NCBI GenBank assembly: GCA_000611775.1
Contig: KK106982.1
Span: 4,410,996-4,474,995 of the forward strand
Origin: Umbilicaria muhlenbergii
Lineage: Eukaryota; Ascomycota; Lecanoromycetes; Umbilicariales; Umbilicariaceae
DNA length: 64,000 bases
Direction: 5' to 3'
Below, in pieces: positions 1-12,300 of this stretch. The translations under genes and the position numbers were made by a program. Position 1 is the first letter of the stretch; every line of letters starts with the position of its first letter. The notes under the pieces were generated by a model. It made no database searches, was not told where the DNA came from, and saw only the letters and a program-made list of their open reading frames with translations.

Positions 1-476
1 AGACGAAGCGCAGAGACAGTAGAGAACGCCAAGGGTCTTGTTAACATAGCACAGGCGTTGCTGAAAAGCTAATGGTACTTTTTGCATATGCAAATGGTTG
101 GACGTAGCTCACCCTTCGAATCTGGGAATTACTGTTCTAAAGACAAAGCTGGTCATAGATATTCGGGTTTTCTGGCGGTTCTGGACTGGAGATTAAGGAC
201 AAGAGCTAGAGCATGGCTTATAGTAATGAAGTTTTTAGGAGCTTGTCTTAGATGTATGTCTGCACTTAAGCTGGCGAGGACGGCACTCGGAACACATTCG
301 TGACCAAGTCTGTCCTGGAGGCTCATAGGGTTAGGACGACAACGTAGGTAGATCTACAAGCGGGTAGGGCTGCATGCCCGCTCAGCCTTACCCGCAGCAT
401 CTGCGACCTCCAGACTTGTCTCCAACAAGCGGATGATCAAGAGGTTTTGGCACTTACTACATGACTTTCCAAACAT
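1..476. other. Upstream flank of TRM5, no gene recognised
   Basis: Only short open frames occur here and none resembles a known protein. The last part should contain the TRM5 promoter and leader. I see no repeat or RNA gene. Confidence 0.5.
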
Positions 477-2077
477 ATGGCTGATGACCTGGCCACCATG
501 TTTCGGCCTCCGGTCAATCGTGCGATGAGACAGTTGGATCGGGCCTTTTTCCGGAAGAAAATACCCCTAGCAGCTGCTCGAGTCCTGGATACAAAACAGA
601 TACCAAAATGCAGAAGCGATCTGAGCAAGGAGTCGCTGAGACTAGAGAGATGCACTGTCGTAAAATCGGATCCTGAGGATGCTGGGTCGACGAAGGGCCG
701 CAAGGCTATCCTTTTGAGACCGGATATAAGACCTGATGGTAAATTGAGATACTGGTCACGTGCAATGGTTTCAGTCTTTGCTGATGGGGTATAGATGTAT
801 CGACATGGACCCCAACGATACATCAACTTGTTGAAGAGAAGTTGGTCGCTGTTGCACCTTACGAGTTAGACTTGAATTATGACTACTGGACCTACTGTAC
901 GTCCGTGCTCGACTGCCCCTATTCGTAGTCGAGCTCTCATTGGTATATTGGCAGATGATATTCTGGAGGCCATAATACCAGAAGGCGAACAAGACGAGCT
1001 ACCAACCGGGTTCAGCATAGTCGGTCATGTTGGTATGCTCTCTAAAGCCCTCGTTACAACCCGCATTGATACGAACAATATAGCTCATCTTAATCTACGA
1101 GAGCAATATCTACCCTACAAGAACCTAATCGCTACGGTCTTACTGGACAAGAACCCTACTATCCGCACAGTGATCAACAAAATCGATGATGTAGGCACGG
1201 AAAATGAATATCGTACTTTTGCTTACGAGCTACTCGATGGAGACCCTGATCTAAACGTCGAAGTCAAAGAAGACGATTGCGTCTTCCGATTCGACTATTC
1301 AAAAGTGTACTGGAATAGCAGGCTTAACACTGAGCACGGACGACTTGTAGCGATGTTCCAGGCGGGAGAAGCTGTGTGCGATGTCATGGCTGGCGTCGGA
1401 CCATTTGCTGTTCCTGCAGGGAAGAAGAGGGTTTTCGTCTGGGCAAATGATTTGAACCCAGACAGCTATGCCAGCCTAAGTGATGCAATCAAAAGGAACA
1501 AGGTGCGTAGTCAGCTGCCTCGCTGTCTTGAATACCGGAGGAACGTGCTGACTAGACATAGGTTCATCAATTCGTAAAACCATCCACCGAAGACGGCAGA
1601 GCTTTCATTCGGAACTCCGCTGCGCAGCTTCTCAAAGGAAATCATACCGTCTATATCATGCCAAAACCACCCCGCCCTCAAAGTTCCCCCAGCCTACCCA
1701 AAAAAAGTCCACCACTCCCCAAGCAGATCCTCAAGCAACCCAAAACCTTCAACCACTACGTCATGAACCTCCCCGCCACAGCCACCACCTTCCTCGACGC
1801 ATTCATAGGCCTCTACCACGGTCACGAGACACTCTTCTCACCGCATACCGAGACCAAACTGCCCATGATCCACGTCCATTGCTTCTCCACAAAAAGCGAC
1901 GACAACAAAGAAGAGAAAATCAAGATATGCCAAGAGATCTCCAGTCGTCTGGGATATAAGATGACGCCTGAAGACCCCGAAGTGGAGATCTGGGATGTCA
2001 GGGATGTGGCGCCGAACAAGAGAATGTTTTGTGCGAGTTTCCGGTTGCCGGAAGAGGTGGCCTTTAGGAAAATATGA
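477..2077 (+). CDS. TRM5: tRNA (guanine(37)-N1)-methyltransferase Trm5
   Basis: Methylates N1 of G37 next to the anticodon, using S-adenosylmethionine, in cytosol/nucleus and mitochondria; this keeps the reading frame during translation. Model of four exons: 477-738, 795-896, 955-1502, 1562-2077; introns are 56, 58 and 59 nt, and all junctions keep frame, giving 475 aa, normal for the family. The N-terminus ([10 protein letters not shown]) and the segment around [15 protein letters not shown], built across two junctions, are typical of Trm5. The SAM-binding motif [14 protein letters not shown] is at about residues 264-277, followed by the acidic WANDLNP strand. [13 protein letters not shown] and [11 protein letters not shown] (the N-L-P catalytic-core motif) follow in exon 4. 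The ATG at 477 is the only sensible start. No targeting peptide is obvious. Confidence 0.93.
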
Positions 2078-2281
2078 ACAAACGATGCCAAAGCACGTCC
2101 ATAACCCGCGAATCTTGTGCCATTGCGTGACCGATCCCAAGAGCCATCTAAAAGTGCCAAACTTCAAATCCTCCAAACATCTCGACTCCATCCCCACACC
2201 CCCTCTATACCCCCTCTCTTTACCCCCCCTCTTTACCCCCCCTTCCCATCCCCCACCACTTCCCCCTTCCCCATGCCCCCC
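2078..2281. other. C-rich sequence before assembly gap
   Basis: 3' flank of TRM5. From about 2200 the plus strand becomes almost pure C/T with runs of C interrupted by TTTA, ending in six C at the gap edge. No coding potential is credible here; open frames that cross the gap are artefacts. Confidence 0.6.
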
Positions 2282-2856
2282 NNNNNNNNNNNNNNNNNNN
2301 NNNNNNNNNNNNNNNNNNNNNNNNNNNNNNNNNNNNNNNNNNNNNNNNNNNNNNNNNNNNNNNNNNNNNNNNNNNNNNNNNNNNNNNNNNNNNNNNNNNN
2401 NNNNNNNNNNNNNNNNNNNNNNNNNNNNNNNNNNNNNNNNNNNNNNNNNNNNNNNNNNNNNNNNNNNNNNNNNNNNNNNNNNNNNNNNNNNNNNNNNNNN
2501 NNNNNNNNNNNNNNNNNNNNNNNNNNNNNNNNNNNNNNNNNNNNNNNNNNNNNNNNNNNNNNNNNNNNNNNNNNNNNNNNNNNNNNNNNNNNNNNNNNNN
2601 NNNNNNNNNNNNNNNNNNNNNNNNNNNNNNNNNNNNNNNNNNNNNNNNNNNNNNNNNNNNNNNNNNNNNNNNNNNNNNNNNNNNNNNNNNNNNNNNNNNN
2701 NNNNNNNNNNNNNNNNNNNNNNNNNNNNNNNNNNNNNNNNNNNNNNNNNNNNNNNNNNNNNNNNNNNNNNNNNNNNNNNNNNNNNNNNNNNNNNNNNNNN
2801 NNNNNNNNNNNNNNNNNNNNNNNNNNNNNNNNNNNNNNNNNNNNNNNNNNNNNNNN
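2282..2856. other. Assembly gap (575 N)
   Basis: A run of N. The left edge is C-rich and the right edge G-rich (GTGTGGGTGGGGGGG), so the unresolved sequence probably contains strong strand asymmetry or foldback-prone repeats. Confidence 1.
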
Positions 2857-3363
2857 GTGTGGGTGGGGGGGAGATGCTCACATGGCTGGTCGAAGCTGGG
2901 GTTGAGTTTCAAGGGTGGCGATTTGGAGCGGGGTGTATCTTCAAGGGTATTGAGGGTGTCGCGGCCATTTCTTTACCCATTGGAATTCAGGGACCTTCCA
3001 TGGAGAAGTGCGGCTAGAGGTGGTGTTGCACGAAAGTTCAAGCTCGTAGAGCTCGCGAAACGAAAGCTCGACTTCATCTGAGAAGACCACCCCACCACTT
3101 GTCCATCACAAGCCAACAACACCAACACCAGCCTCTGTCCTCACGAACCAACACCCGCCCACACGCTCTTTCAACCCACCCGCCTCCGCCTCCCTCCAAC
3201 CCCCCAACCTCTCCTTGGGCCTCCCTCCGCCCTGTCCGCTCATTAAGCCTCCACCTCACGCCCACCAAGCCACCACGCACCCTCACCCAACCTCACGCAC
3301 CCTCACCATCCCAATACCCCCCTCACCCTCACCCTCACCTACCCTATATACCCCAACCCCACC
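2857..3363. promoter_or_regulatory. Probable RPB4 promoter and leader
   Basis: From 3085 to the RPB4 ATG the plus strand is strongly C/A-rich (many CACC, CCAC, CCCTCAC units), a pyrimidine/AC-rich leader often seen before highly expressed fungal genes. A TATA-like TATATA lies at about 3343-3349, only some 20 nt before the ATG, so it may be incidental. No gene is recognised. Confidence 0.35.
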
Positions 3364-4029
3364 ATGTCCGCCACAGCGCCCACCTCACGCACGCGCGAAA
3401 AACCCACCGGCGACGAAGAAGCCGCCGCAGAGCTAAAACTCGGTGAATTTCAAAACGTGCCCACGCTCACGTTATCAGAAGCACGACTGTTGATAAACGC
3501 GGTGATGGACCATCGGAAGCAGCAGCGGAAGGTGGAGGAGACGGAGTGAGTGCTATTCTTTAGCATAGACTACGGGATAGGGGCAGAAGGAAACGGGGAG
3601 TAGGAGACGGAGAAGGGGAGAGGGAAAGATCGTGGCTTGCGGGAAATACTTTGCTAATATTGAAGGGGGGGGCGTGTTTGATAGGACACTCATCAAAACC
3701 CAAGACTACCTCGATGTGTTCGCACGGTTTAAGCAGAAAGAGAATATTGAGGCCGTCGAGCGGATGTTGGCTAGTCATGATGAGTTGGAGCTTTTCGAGC
3801 GGTCGCAGCTAGGTGGGCATCTGTCCCCGACCCCTTCCCCGCTCCATGCCGCTCGTTTCGTTCCAGGGATAGCGAGGGGCTGATAGGAGTTGGGCGACCA
3901 GGCAGTTTATGTTGCGAATCGGCCGAGGAAGCGAAGACGCTGATCCCCAGCTTGAGCAATAAGATCAGTGATGGCGATCTGCAGGAGTTATTGGACGATA
4001 TCACGAAGTTGAGGAATTTTGTCGAGTGA
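3364..4029 (+). CDS. RPB4: RNA polymerase II subunit Rpb4
   Basis: Stalk subunit of RNA polymerase II that pairs with Rpb7 and also links transcription to mRNA export and decay. Model of three exons: 3364-3545, 3685-3812, 3902-4029 (introns 139 and 89 nt; the first has a CTAAT branch site), 145 aa, the usual size for fungal Rpb4. Exon 1 has the N-terminal LKLGEFQNVPTLTLSEARLL segment; exon 2 has TLIKTQDYLDVFARFKQ; exon 3 has GSLCCESAEEAKTLIPSL and the C-terminal LLDDITKLRNFVE helix. Both junctions complete codons in frame (E-T and G-S). Intron 1 is more than twice the length of most introns in the window. The ATG sits in ACCATG context at the end of the C/A-rich leader. Confidence 0.94.
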
Positions 4030-4387
4030 GAAGGGTCGGCGGGTATGTGAGACGGGTTGGACGAAAAAGATGGATTGCTACTGTATAGAGGATCGTCGGC
4101 ATCTTTTGGAGTTGGGGGTCTATGCCATGGGCTTGGGGCGGACTCAGGGGGTCTCTGATACTTGAAGGCGGTTTGAGGCATGAAAGGGGTGCAAGACAAG
4201 CTCCGATGGGCGCCGGCTTATATATGGGCCCAATGTGACCGAGGTTGTGATATGAGCCGCAACTCTTTGCGGCAGTGTGGCACGGGGATCCTATATCAAG
4301 GTTCGAACGTCTAGTATTGAATGGAAGCGTTCATGCTAGCTATGCAAACCAGCCTGAACGCCATCAAGTGCCACCACCCCTTACGCT
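4030..4387. other. Convergent 3' flanks of RPB4 and RPN10
   Basis: 358 bp between two stop codons facing each other. It must hold both 3' UTRs and poly(A) signals; I see no gene. Confidence 0.5.
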
Positions 4388-5506
4388 CTACGCCGTATCC
4401 ATCTTGTCGCCGTCCTCCCCATCCTTGTTCTTCTCCTTCTCCTTCTCCTCATCCGGCGCAACAATATTCGCCGTAGGGTCGAGACCACTCCCACTGGCTT
4501 CCCCACTCTCGTTCAGTAAGGGTTGGGCCTCAGCACCTTCCTCGGGTATGCCCTCCAGATTAGACTCTTTATTGGCGTTTTCCCTCGCGGTTTCCTTTTC
4601 TTGCCTCGCTTTCTCTTCTTCCATACTCATCCGGAGCGCGAGCGCCAACTCTGGATCCGTGCTTGGGTCGACTCCGAATTCGAATCCTCCGCCTCCAGCA
4701 TCCGTGCCGCTGTCTCCTCCATTCTCTCCACCTCTTGGGCCCACGCCATCTTCGCTTAGTATTGGGGTCGTGATGATGTGGTCACTGAGAAGACTTGGTC
4801 CTGGTGGTATGATGGCTAGATGCGAACCCTCGGCGCCCTTGACGTTCTCGTTGAACACCTCCAGCTTGTGCGTGTTTTCCGGCTCCAGATCGCCGAAGAC
4901 AATGAAATCGATCGAAACGTTGTTCTTCTTCATCTTTTTGGCAAGCTTGACGAGCGACTTCTCGTCTTCGTCGATGGGCGAACAGGTGAAGACGATGATG
5001 CGTTGTCGCTGTGACTTGTTTTGACGGTGTTTGAGTGCCAGCTGGAAGAGACAGCGCGTAAGCATGAGCCCAAGAAGATGATCTACACTGTGATATGCTC
5101 AACCTACCCCCGCTATTTGTATGCCCGTTGCCAGGTGCGTACTGCCTCTTATCTTTGTCCGGTGTAGTCCGTCTAATACCTTCCCAAAATCCGTCGTCAA
5201 CGTCACAAGCACCTCTGGTCCCTTCCCGCCCATACTCATAAGACCGACTGAAGATTCTGGGTTTGATTGTGTTTTGGCGGAGAATATGAGGTTGACCGCA
5301 TCGGCTTGTGCTTCCCATCTCGAAGGGCTGAATGTAGGAATAGCCAGTCAGCTTGAGGCCAATAAAAACAGTACAGTTTCAACATACACATAGTCCCCAT
5401 TTCTACTGCTCTCACTGTTATCGACCCTGTATGCAAACCCTGTCAGCTCGAACGATACTTGTGGAGAGCTCATTACGAACACGATCATGGTGGCCTCGAG
5501 AACCAT
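4388..5506 (-). CDS. RPN10: 26S proteasome regulatory subunit Rpn10
   Basis: Ubiquitin receptor at the base/lid interface of the 19S regulatory particle. Four exons on the minus strand: 5481-5506, 5388-5426, 5108-5327, 4388-5041; introns 54, 39-exon-flanking 60 and 66 nt; 312 aa. MVLEATMIVVDNSESSRNGD at the start is the first strand and metal-site loop of the vWA domain (about residues 1-190), followed by VPSRWEAQADAVNLIF, GLMSMGGKGPEVLVTLT and LKHRQNK. One ubiquitin-interacting motif, DPELALALRMSMEEE, begins near residue 224. The remaining tail is acidic and low-complexity, ending GDKMDTA. The ATG at 5506 gives the canonical MVLEAT start. The first two introns are tightly packed within the first 65 coding bases. 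Confidence 0.94.
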
Positions 5507-5861
5507 CTTGTCGGCTTTGAGGATTCAAACCAGAGCAACTGCGGTTATAAGATGACGGTTTCGATGGTGATATGAGCTTGGATTCGATGTAGAATTCGAG
5601 ACTAAAAGAATGGACTGTCGTAATGGAGTGCTTGTTCGCGTCGGGGTATGAGATAGTTGCTCGATGGGAGCTCGCCCCAAGCTTAAGCGCGGTCTTCAAT
5701 GCCAAGCCTACGCGGCTATTGCCGCTCTGCGTAGGATCGTTTGTTTATGTCCGATTTCACGACGCAAGATCCACTACATTCAACGTTTTTATATCGCAAC
5801 CTGCCAAGGCTACGGCTGATTTAGAACGTCTCTAGAATTCCGGTTCTATTTGCCGGAATCT
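5507..5861. promoter_or_regulatory. Divergent promoter region, RPN10 / borealin-like
   Basis: 355 bp between two divergent start codons, so both promoters must lie here. I see no clear TATA box and no coding potential. TTTGCCGGAATCT at 5850 reads in frame with the downstream gene but uses TTG; the ATG is at 5862. Confidence 0.4.
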
Positions 5862-7100
5862 ATGGCTCCCGCACGTACCAAGAAGAGGAAATTATCATCG
5901 TCCGACAACGCGATGTCGAACTTCCAAGCACCCCCGACGATGGTAGCGACGAAATCTTCAGCTAGGACATCAATAGCCAGTCCAGTCAAGAAGACCTTGA
6001 AGATCACACAAGGCCAGAAGCAGGCCTTGATGGACAATTTGCAGTTAGAGAGTAGGAATCTCTACCAGCGCTCTTACAGCAGCGACTGATGTACATAGTT
6101 ACCGAACGCGCCCGCAAACTTCGAGCGCAGTATGCTCTGCAAGCTCAGAGCCTTCGTACCCGCCTAGAATTGCGCGTCAATCGGATACCTATGTCTCTAC
6201 GGAAAGCGAATATGGGCGAGCTGCTTGCCAAGTATATGGAAAGCGCAATGCAGGGACAAGAGACCACAAGCACAAACATAACTGCCAAAGCTGTTAAGTC
6301 TACCAAGAACAAAGCTGCGGCTAGAACCATCCCTCCCGTCAAGGCTATCGCCCAGGAACAGAAAACCGCGGCGGCGGTCAAATCCATTCGAGGGGTGAAG
6401 CGGAACAGGTGCGTTCTTAGATAAACCCTGAATAGTAACTATTCGCAGCTAATGATCCATTCTTAGTGATGAAATGTCCACTGTTGACCAAGAGAACGCG
6501 CCGAATCCCGCTGAACCAATCCCCAATCCTAAAAAACGCACGAAAACCACCACCGTCAAGAGCAGTCGGCAAGTCACCAACCCATCCACCATTCTCTCTC
6601 CCAAATCTTCCAATTCCCGCACCCTTCCTCACTCGCCGATACGCCCTCCATTCGGTTCACCTCAGAAATCCTACCTCGCTCGTCCAATTTCTCCTCTCAA
6701 ACCGGTTTTATCATTGAAAGTCGCCTCCCCGACCAAAGACACCGGAGCTGCAGCTTCTTCGACAATCATGGTGAACGAGAAGCCGAAACTTGCACGAGGT
6801 AAAGCAGCTCCGGCGCGTAAGGTAACGAATCCTCCCGCAGCCACAAAAATGGCCGTTACGCGATCCAAGCGCGCGGCCCCAATCATTCAGGAGGCACCCG
6901 CAAATCGGTCTGTCAGCAACAGTAGCAACACCTCCAACACCTCGACGGGAACTACAGTCGTCAAAAAGGGAGGGAGGGCACCGGCTTCAGCTGCAGGAAA
7001 GAAAAGCATGGCAGTTAGCGCAGCAGGGAAGAAAGTTGCTGCTAGTGCAAAGGTGGAAGCTCCTGCACCAGGACGACGAGTGCTACGGAACAGACCATGA
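5862..7100 (+). CDS. Borealin-like (Nbl1-type N-terminal domain) protein
   Basis: Probable chromosomal passenger complex subunit, which with INCENP/Sli15 and survivin/Bir1 places Aurora kinase on centromeres. Three exons: 5862-6051, 6099-6408, 6467-7100 (introns 47 and 58 nt), 377 aa. Residues about 49-125 contain a long charged helix (QALMDNLQLEITERARKL, then LRTRLELRVNRIPMSLRKAN, GELLAKYME) that matches the Nbl1/borealin N-terminal helix used in the three-helix bundle. The rest is basic and disordered, rich in Ser/Pro/Lys/Ala, with several SP and TP sites (for example SPIRPPFGSPQKS, ISPLKP) fitting Cdk phosphorylation, and ends in RRVLRNRP. Yeast Nbl1 is far shorter; the long tail is usual in filamentous fungi. 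Assignment rests on the N-terminal domain. Confidence 0.78.
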
Positions 7101-7479
7101 AATGGGTTGCTTAGAATCATGAATGGCGGAGTATGGGGTTTTAGCGTTTTGGATACGATAATCGGTTCAAGAAGGGCTTGGATTAATTTGTGGAGGCCGT
7201 AGTCTATCTTCTTCAAGGACAAACACATGAAACTGGTATTAATTGAAGTTCAGTGCATCGATGAATTGACCAAACCCTCAATGTTGCCTGTGATGGCTTT
7301 GGCCTGTTAAACAATGCGGCGGTGCCTTCAAGAGTCCTCCATTTTACAGTCCTGCTAAATGCACTTGCTCGGTTATCAGCCCTATCGTTTTCTGTGGCGC
7401 CCAAATTCCGCCCCACCAAACAAATTGATCGAATATCAAGTTCGAAGAGTCGCCGTTGCAATCAACACCACAACTTAAA
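7101..7479. other. Intergenic, 3' flank of borealin-like gene and eIF3d promoter
   Basis: 379 bp without a credible gene. It should hold the terminator of the upstream gene and the promoter of eIF3d. Confidence 0.45.
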
Positions 7480-9336
7480 ATGGCACCAGTATCACTCGCA
7501 GACCTTGTGTCGTCACTACCTACGGACGAATCATGGGGTCCAGGTATAGCAACAGAGACTATGGTGGATGGGGTTCCCTATGCGCCGTATTCTAAAGGCG
7601 ACAAATTGGGGCGCATGGCGGACTGGACTTCAGAAGGCAAAGACAGAGATGGGCGTGGAGGTAGACAACAATACAACAGGAACTACAGAGGTACCGTTCC
7701 CCCTGAGATAATCGTCTGTTGCGGTTATTGACCGCTACCACCTAGATCAACAAGTTTACGGTGCGGGCACATCCAGCCTTTTCGCCGTCCAACTCGCTGA
7801 AGACGAGTCTTCGTTCTCCGTTGTCGACAATACACGCGCTTCCACCAAGACAAGAGGATTCGGACGAGGTGGCGGGACCGTGTTTCGTGGGCGCGGACGT
7901 GGCGGTCGTGATCAACGTGGTGGAAGGGGTACTTTCCAGCGAGTTGGTGGCCGTGGAGGTCAGCAAAACTATTATGACAACCGAGGAGGAAGAGGTGGTC
8001 GAGGCCGTAGGTTTGGCTGGAAGGACTATGATAAACCACAACGAAACCGGGATTCTTCCGTCAACATCAAGCCGGACTGGCAGATGCTGGAGGAAATTGA
8101 TTTCAACCGCTTGGCCAAGCTCAACCTGGAGACGAGCGCGGGAGAAGATATCGAGAGCTATGGTTTCCTCTATTACTACGACCGCTCTTACGATAAGCCA
8201 CCTGTCAAGAACACTGAGCGGAAGCTCAACGTTGTTGACCGGGCGGCCTACAATGTTACCACTTCATCCGATCCCATCATTCAGGAACTGGCTGAGAAAG
8301 ATGAAGCGACGATATTCGCGACTGACAACATTCTCTCCATGCTCATGTGTGCTCCTCGATCAGTATACTCCTGGGACATTGTCATCGTTCGGCAAGGCAA
8401 CAAAATCTATCTTGACAAGCGCGATGGCTCATCTCTGGACATGGTGACTGTCAATGAAAATGCGGCCGATGCTCCTTTGGAGGCGTCAGAAGGTAACAAA
8501 GACACGATCAACAACCCGGGAGCTTTGGCACTAGAGGCTACGTTCATCAATCACAATTTTGCGAACCAAGTGGTCATGGAATCCGACACCTCTAAACTTG
8601 AGATGGCTCATGAGAATCCGTTCTACAACCCGGCGGAAGAGACTGAGCCCTTGGCCTCGAAGGTGTACAAATACCGACGCTTCGATCTCTCCCTAGAGAA
8701 AGACGAAGACCCATTGCACCTTATTGTGCGTACGGAGCTTGACGCTGTGGTGAAGAACAACATCAGCGGGGAAGATCAATTCTTAACTGTCAAGGCGTTG
8801 AACGAGTTCGACCACAAGGCGCAAGGCAGTGGAGGAGCGCTGGACTGGAGAACGAAGCTGACCAGTCAAAGGGGTGCGGTTGTGGCGACCGAGATGAAGA
8901 ACAACAGCTGCAAATTGGCAAGGTGGACGGCGCAGAGTATTCTGGCCAAGGCGGATGTCATGAAACTTGGGTATGTCTTCGCTTTCTCTGCCGGATAGAT
9001 CTTGTTAGTTCTCCGATGACTTACTGACTGCGACTCCCTCTCTACAGGTTCGTGTCTCGCGCAACCCCCAAGTCCAACGACCGGCATGTCATCCTTGGCG
9101 TGGTAGGTTACGACCCGAGGAAGTTTGCGGACCAGATGAACCTTAATCTTGCCAACGGCTGGGGGATTGTGCGTACGATTGTGGACATGTGCTTGAAGAT
9201 GAACGAGGGCAAGTACGTGCTGGTGAAGGATCCCAACAAGCCGCTGCTACGGTTGTACGAGGTTCCGGCCGGGACGTTTGAGGAAGGGGAGGAGGATGGG
9301 GAGCCGATTGCTGAGGGAGTGGAGGATGAAGAGTGA
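7480..9336 (+). CDS. EIF3D: Eukaryotic translation initiation factor 3 subunit D
   Basis: eIF3 subunit at the mRNA entry side of the 40S ribosome; in animals it binds the 5' cap of selected mRNAs. Three exons: 7480-7690, 7746-8970, 9048-9336 (introns 55 and 77 nt), 574 aa, the usual family length. Diagnostic segments are [40 protein letters not shown], an arginine-glycine-rich stretch at about residues 110-160, [37 protein letters not shown] and, across the last junction, [20 protein letters not shown]. The C-terminus is acidic ([18 protein letters not shown]). The start at 7480 (AAAATGGCACC) is the first in-frame ATG and gives the expected [10 protein letters not shown]. Frame is kept at both junctions. 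Confidence 0.95.
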
Positions 9337-12300
9337 TGGCATCACGACGATCGCCAGCAGGCCCGAGAGTCACATGATAGGGGCTTACGGGCAGGCCGGG
9401 GGAAAGGGGCTGGACAAGACCCCGTGGTTCGAAGGCGAGGCGGGAAAGGACTCGGTAGCATCTTTGGCCTAGACATCAAGAGTGCAGGCTTGCAAACAGG
9501 AAAATGCTACGATAACGATCCGACAAATTGCAGCAGGTGATCTCCCTCAGGTTCCAGAGAAACAGTGGATTGCCAGGGCAGGAAGCGCTCTCGGACGACG
9601 CGAGATTGCTCCTTGGTTGCACACGCGAAGCGTAGATATAACCCGAAGCGGCGTGAGGCACCCTGGTAGCGATAAAGTGTCTTTCCCAGAATTGCCTGGC
9701 GTTCTGGTTCATGCACGACACGGTGTGACGAATCTGACGATGAAAAGCAGCGTGCGTGGGCGAGCGGTAGGGATGCGAAAGCCCTATGGCAACGCGGAAG
9801 AGCTGAGCGAGGCCGCCATTGGCCGCAGGCTAGAGCGTTTCATGTCCGCGGTGCTGGATCCCAAGGCCGGCCCATGCACGCCTGTGAAGGATGTAACCAC
9901 TAACGACGTCGGCCAGCACCTTGCCTGTTTCGTCCTCCGGCCTTGAGAAGTGAAGGCGGGTATTCGGTAGTCGTGCGCCGTAAGCAGATCTCCCCTCAGT
10001 GACGCTCGGAAAGAGCAAGCACAGCCGTGAGGGATTGCCCGTGTAGCCACCGCGGTCGATTGCCCTTTCTCAGCATCTTCCTGGCCTTGCCACGCCCACT
10101 AGTCAGGAGTATTCGGGAACAGCAGCGAAAAGCGGACAGTGCCATTGTCCATGGATCACAGGGAAGCCGTTCCACGGGGACGAGCTTTTCGTCATGAATC
10201 ATCTGTGGCCGAGTGACAGCCTCACCGTGCACGTTACCTGCACTAACGGCTTAGGCGCCGTCGCAGACGGGTTCACCAAACCGCAGTGGCACCGAAGTCG
10301 CCAAGCTTTGTTCTTTCGAGGTTCTGTTGCAGCGACTGGGCGTCGGTGCATACGGTAACGCATAGCATAGCCATTCGCATGCGCATCCGCTGACGCATCC
10401 GCCCACGCCTGGCCTCGACGGCCTCCAGGTGCGGCCTGCCGGGTCAGCATTGGCCTCCCCGGCGATCATCTCTCTCACGTACATCACGTACACTCCATGT
10501 ACATGTCATGCCATGTACGACAGGGATAGGGTGGGTCAGCAAACGGCTCGAGGCGTTGCAACTGACAAGGTCGGTGGCAGGGTCGGTGACAGGGTCAGTG
10601 ACAAGGTCGCGGTGGTGGGAGGGGACTAATGTCGTCGACAGGCGAGTCCAAGGCAGAAAAGGCAGAAAGGCAGGACGGCTTGTGTCACCTCCACCCGGGC
10701 GGCTGTGGAGGGGGAGATGAGGCGTACACGTGCACGGCGGATGCCTGTGCACGAATCAGAAAATTCGCCCACGATCGAATTAAATGGTGCATGCAGCAAA
10801 TGAAAATAAATCAAATAAATGCACGCAAATCCCAATTCACAGGAAAATGATTTCCGAATTGCGAATTACGACGGAATACCTGCTCGGCCCCCTCCCCACA
10901 CCTACCTGTAACCCCCTCGACCGAAGCAGCGCCGGCACACCACTCGATCCACTGTGTTTTGTTTTTTGGCGCTGCGCAGCGGTGCGAGTCTTGTGTGCTG
11001 CGCTGTCGAGGCCCAAACTGCCCGGTGGACCTCCGCAGCGCCCACAGGCCGAGTGGCAGTGGCAGTGGCAGCATCGGGTACTGACTGGAATTGGGCCCTT
11101 TCCCTCTTTCCCCTCGATCGAGGGACGGCTTGCCGCTTGGTGCGTGGTGCGGTGCTCGGTGTTGCGTCAGGCAGTGGGAAGAGCCAAGTTGCGTTCCCTT
11201 ACCTCAGACAGCAGAAGCAGGTTCAGCTGCTCCTCACCGACTGTTATCTTTTTCCCTTTGCCCCAGGCCATCCGTCTTTTTTCGACCTTCGACCTCCACT
11301 TTTTACTTCTCCCCTCCCTCTTCCAACCTTGAATTTCCCCAATCCACCTGTCGCCTTTTCCAACGCGACAAACGGCAGCCCATCAGAATTCGCCATTCCG
11401 CCCGAATTGATTTACGCATTCTCGTCAAGGGTACCAATCAGAACAGCGGGCCAACGCAATCGCCGCCCACTTGGCCCACTGCACTCGCACTCGCGTCACG
11501 CTAGGGGTGGGCAGTCTGACAAGCTCGCTGCCTCTCGCCACTTCTCATTCGCTGCAGCGCCGTCGCCGGCATCCAGGCAGGGCCAGGGGGTTCCGCCGCC
11601 ATCGCCTTGATTCGCTGCCCAGTCGAACAAAGCGAAAGGGCGAAAAGGCGAACAGGCGAAGAAGCATCAGCGCATCCCCAGCAGGGCATCCAAGCATCCA
11701 CGCATCCAAGCATTCCATTGATCGACTGCACCGCGATAGTGCCTTAATCGCGGTGCATATCGGACTGACTTCACCCAGCTAACGAACAGCGAAGGAACAG
11801 CCAACGAACTGGTCTGTTGTACCAGACCATCCCGCTCCAAAACAACTGGCCGATCCGTTCCCACACGCCGGTAACGTGACCGTCGACGCTACCCACGCAC
11901 CCGCGATCTGGACACAGTGTCTCACTAACCACCATCCCCGGCAGCCAGTCATCTGCCTCAGCCTGAACATCGCATCTGTCGAAGGCTGTCCAGCCTGGCC
12001 GTCCTCCGGCCTCCTTCCCCCTTTCCCCAAGGTCAGTGTCCCCACACACGTCCCGCGGCCCACGTCCCACGTTCGCTCTGCCCTATGCGCCGGAGCCTTT
12101 CCGGTCGTCCAATGGAGGCAGCCGGCCGGAAAAGGCCCCTCAACGCGACGAGGACGAATGACGCAGCTGACGGCGCATAGCATCGAACTGAGGCACAGCG
12201 TCTTCGAGCGACAGCAACGGCTCCGGCAACGTCAACAGCTCAATCCTACGAGTCCGCTCCCCCCCAAATTGCTCATCACGGTACCCACGGCCGGCTGTCG

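Noticed and set aside
739-774. Shorter first intron for TRM5 ending at TTTCAG (774)
   Set aside because: It would be 36 nt and puts exon 2 in the wrong frame; the acceptor at 794 gives 56 nt and restores the Trm5 sequence.
1838-3017. Open frames running through the 575-N gap on both strands
   Set aside because: They are open only because N positions cannot be stop codons, and their flanks are low-complexity C/G runs.
9482-9946. 154-codon open frame after eIF3d
   Set aside because: No resemblance to a known protein, no supporting context, and an overlapping antisense frame is equally open.
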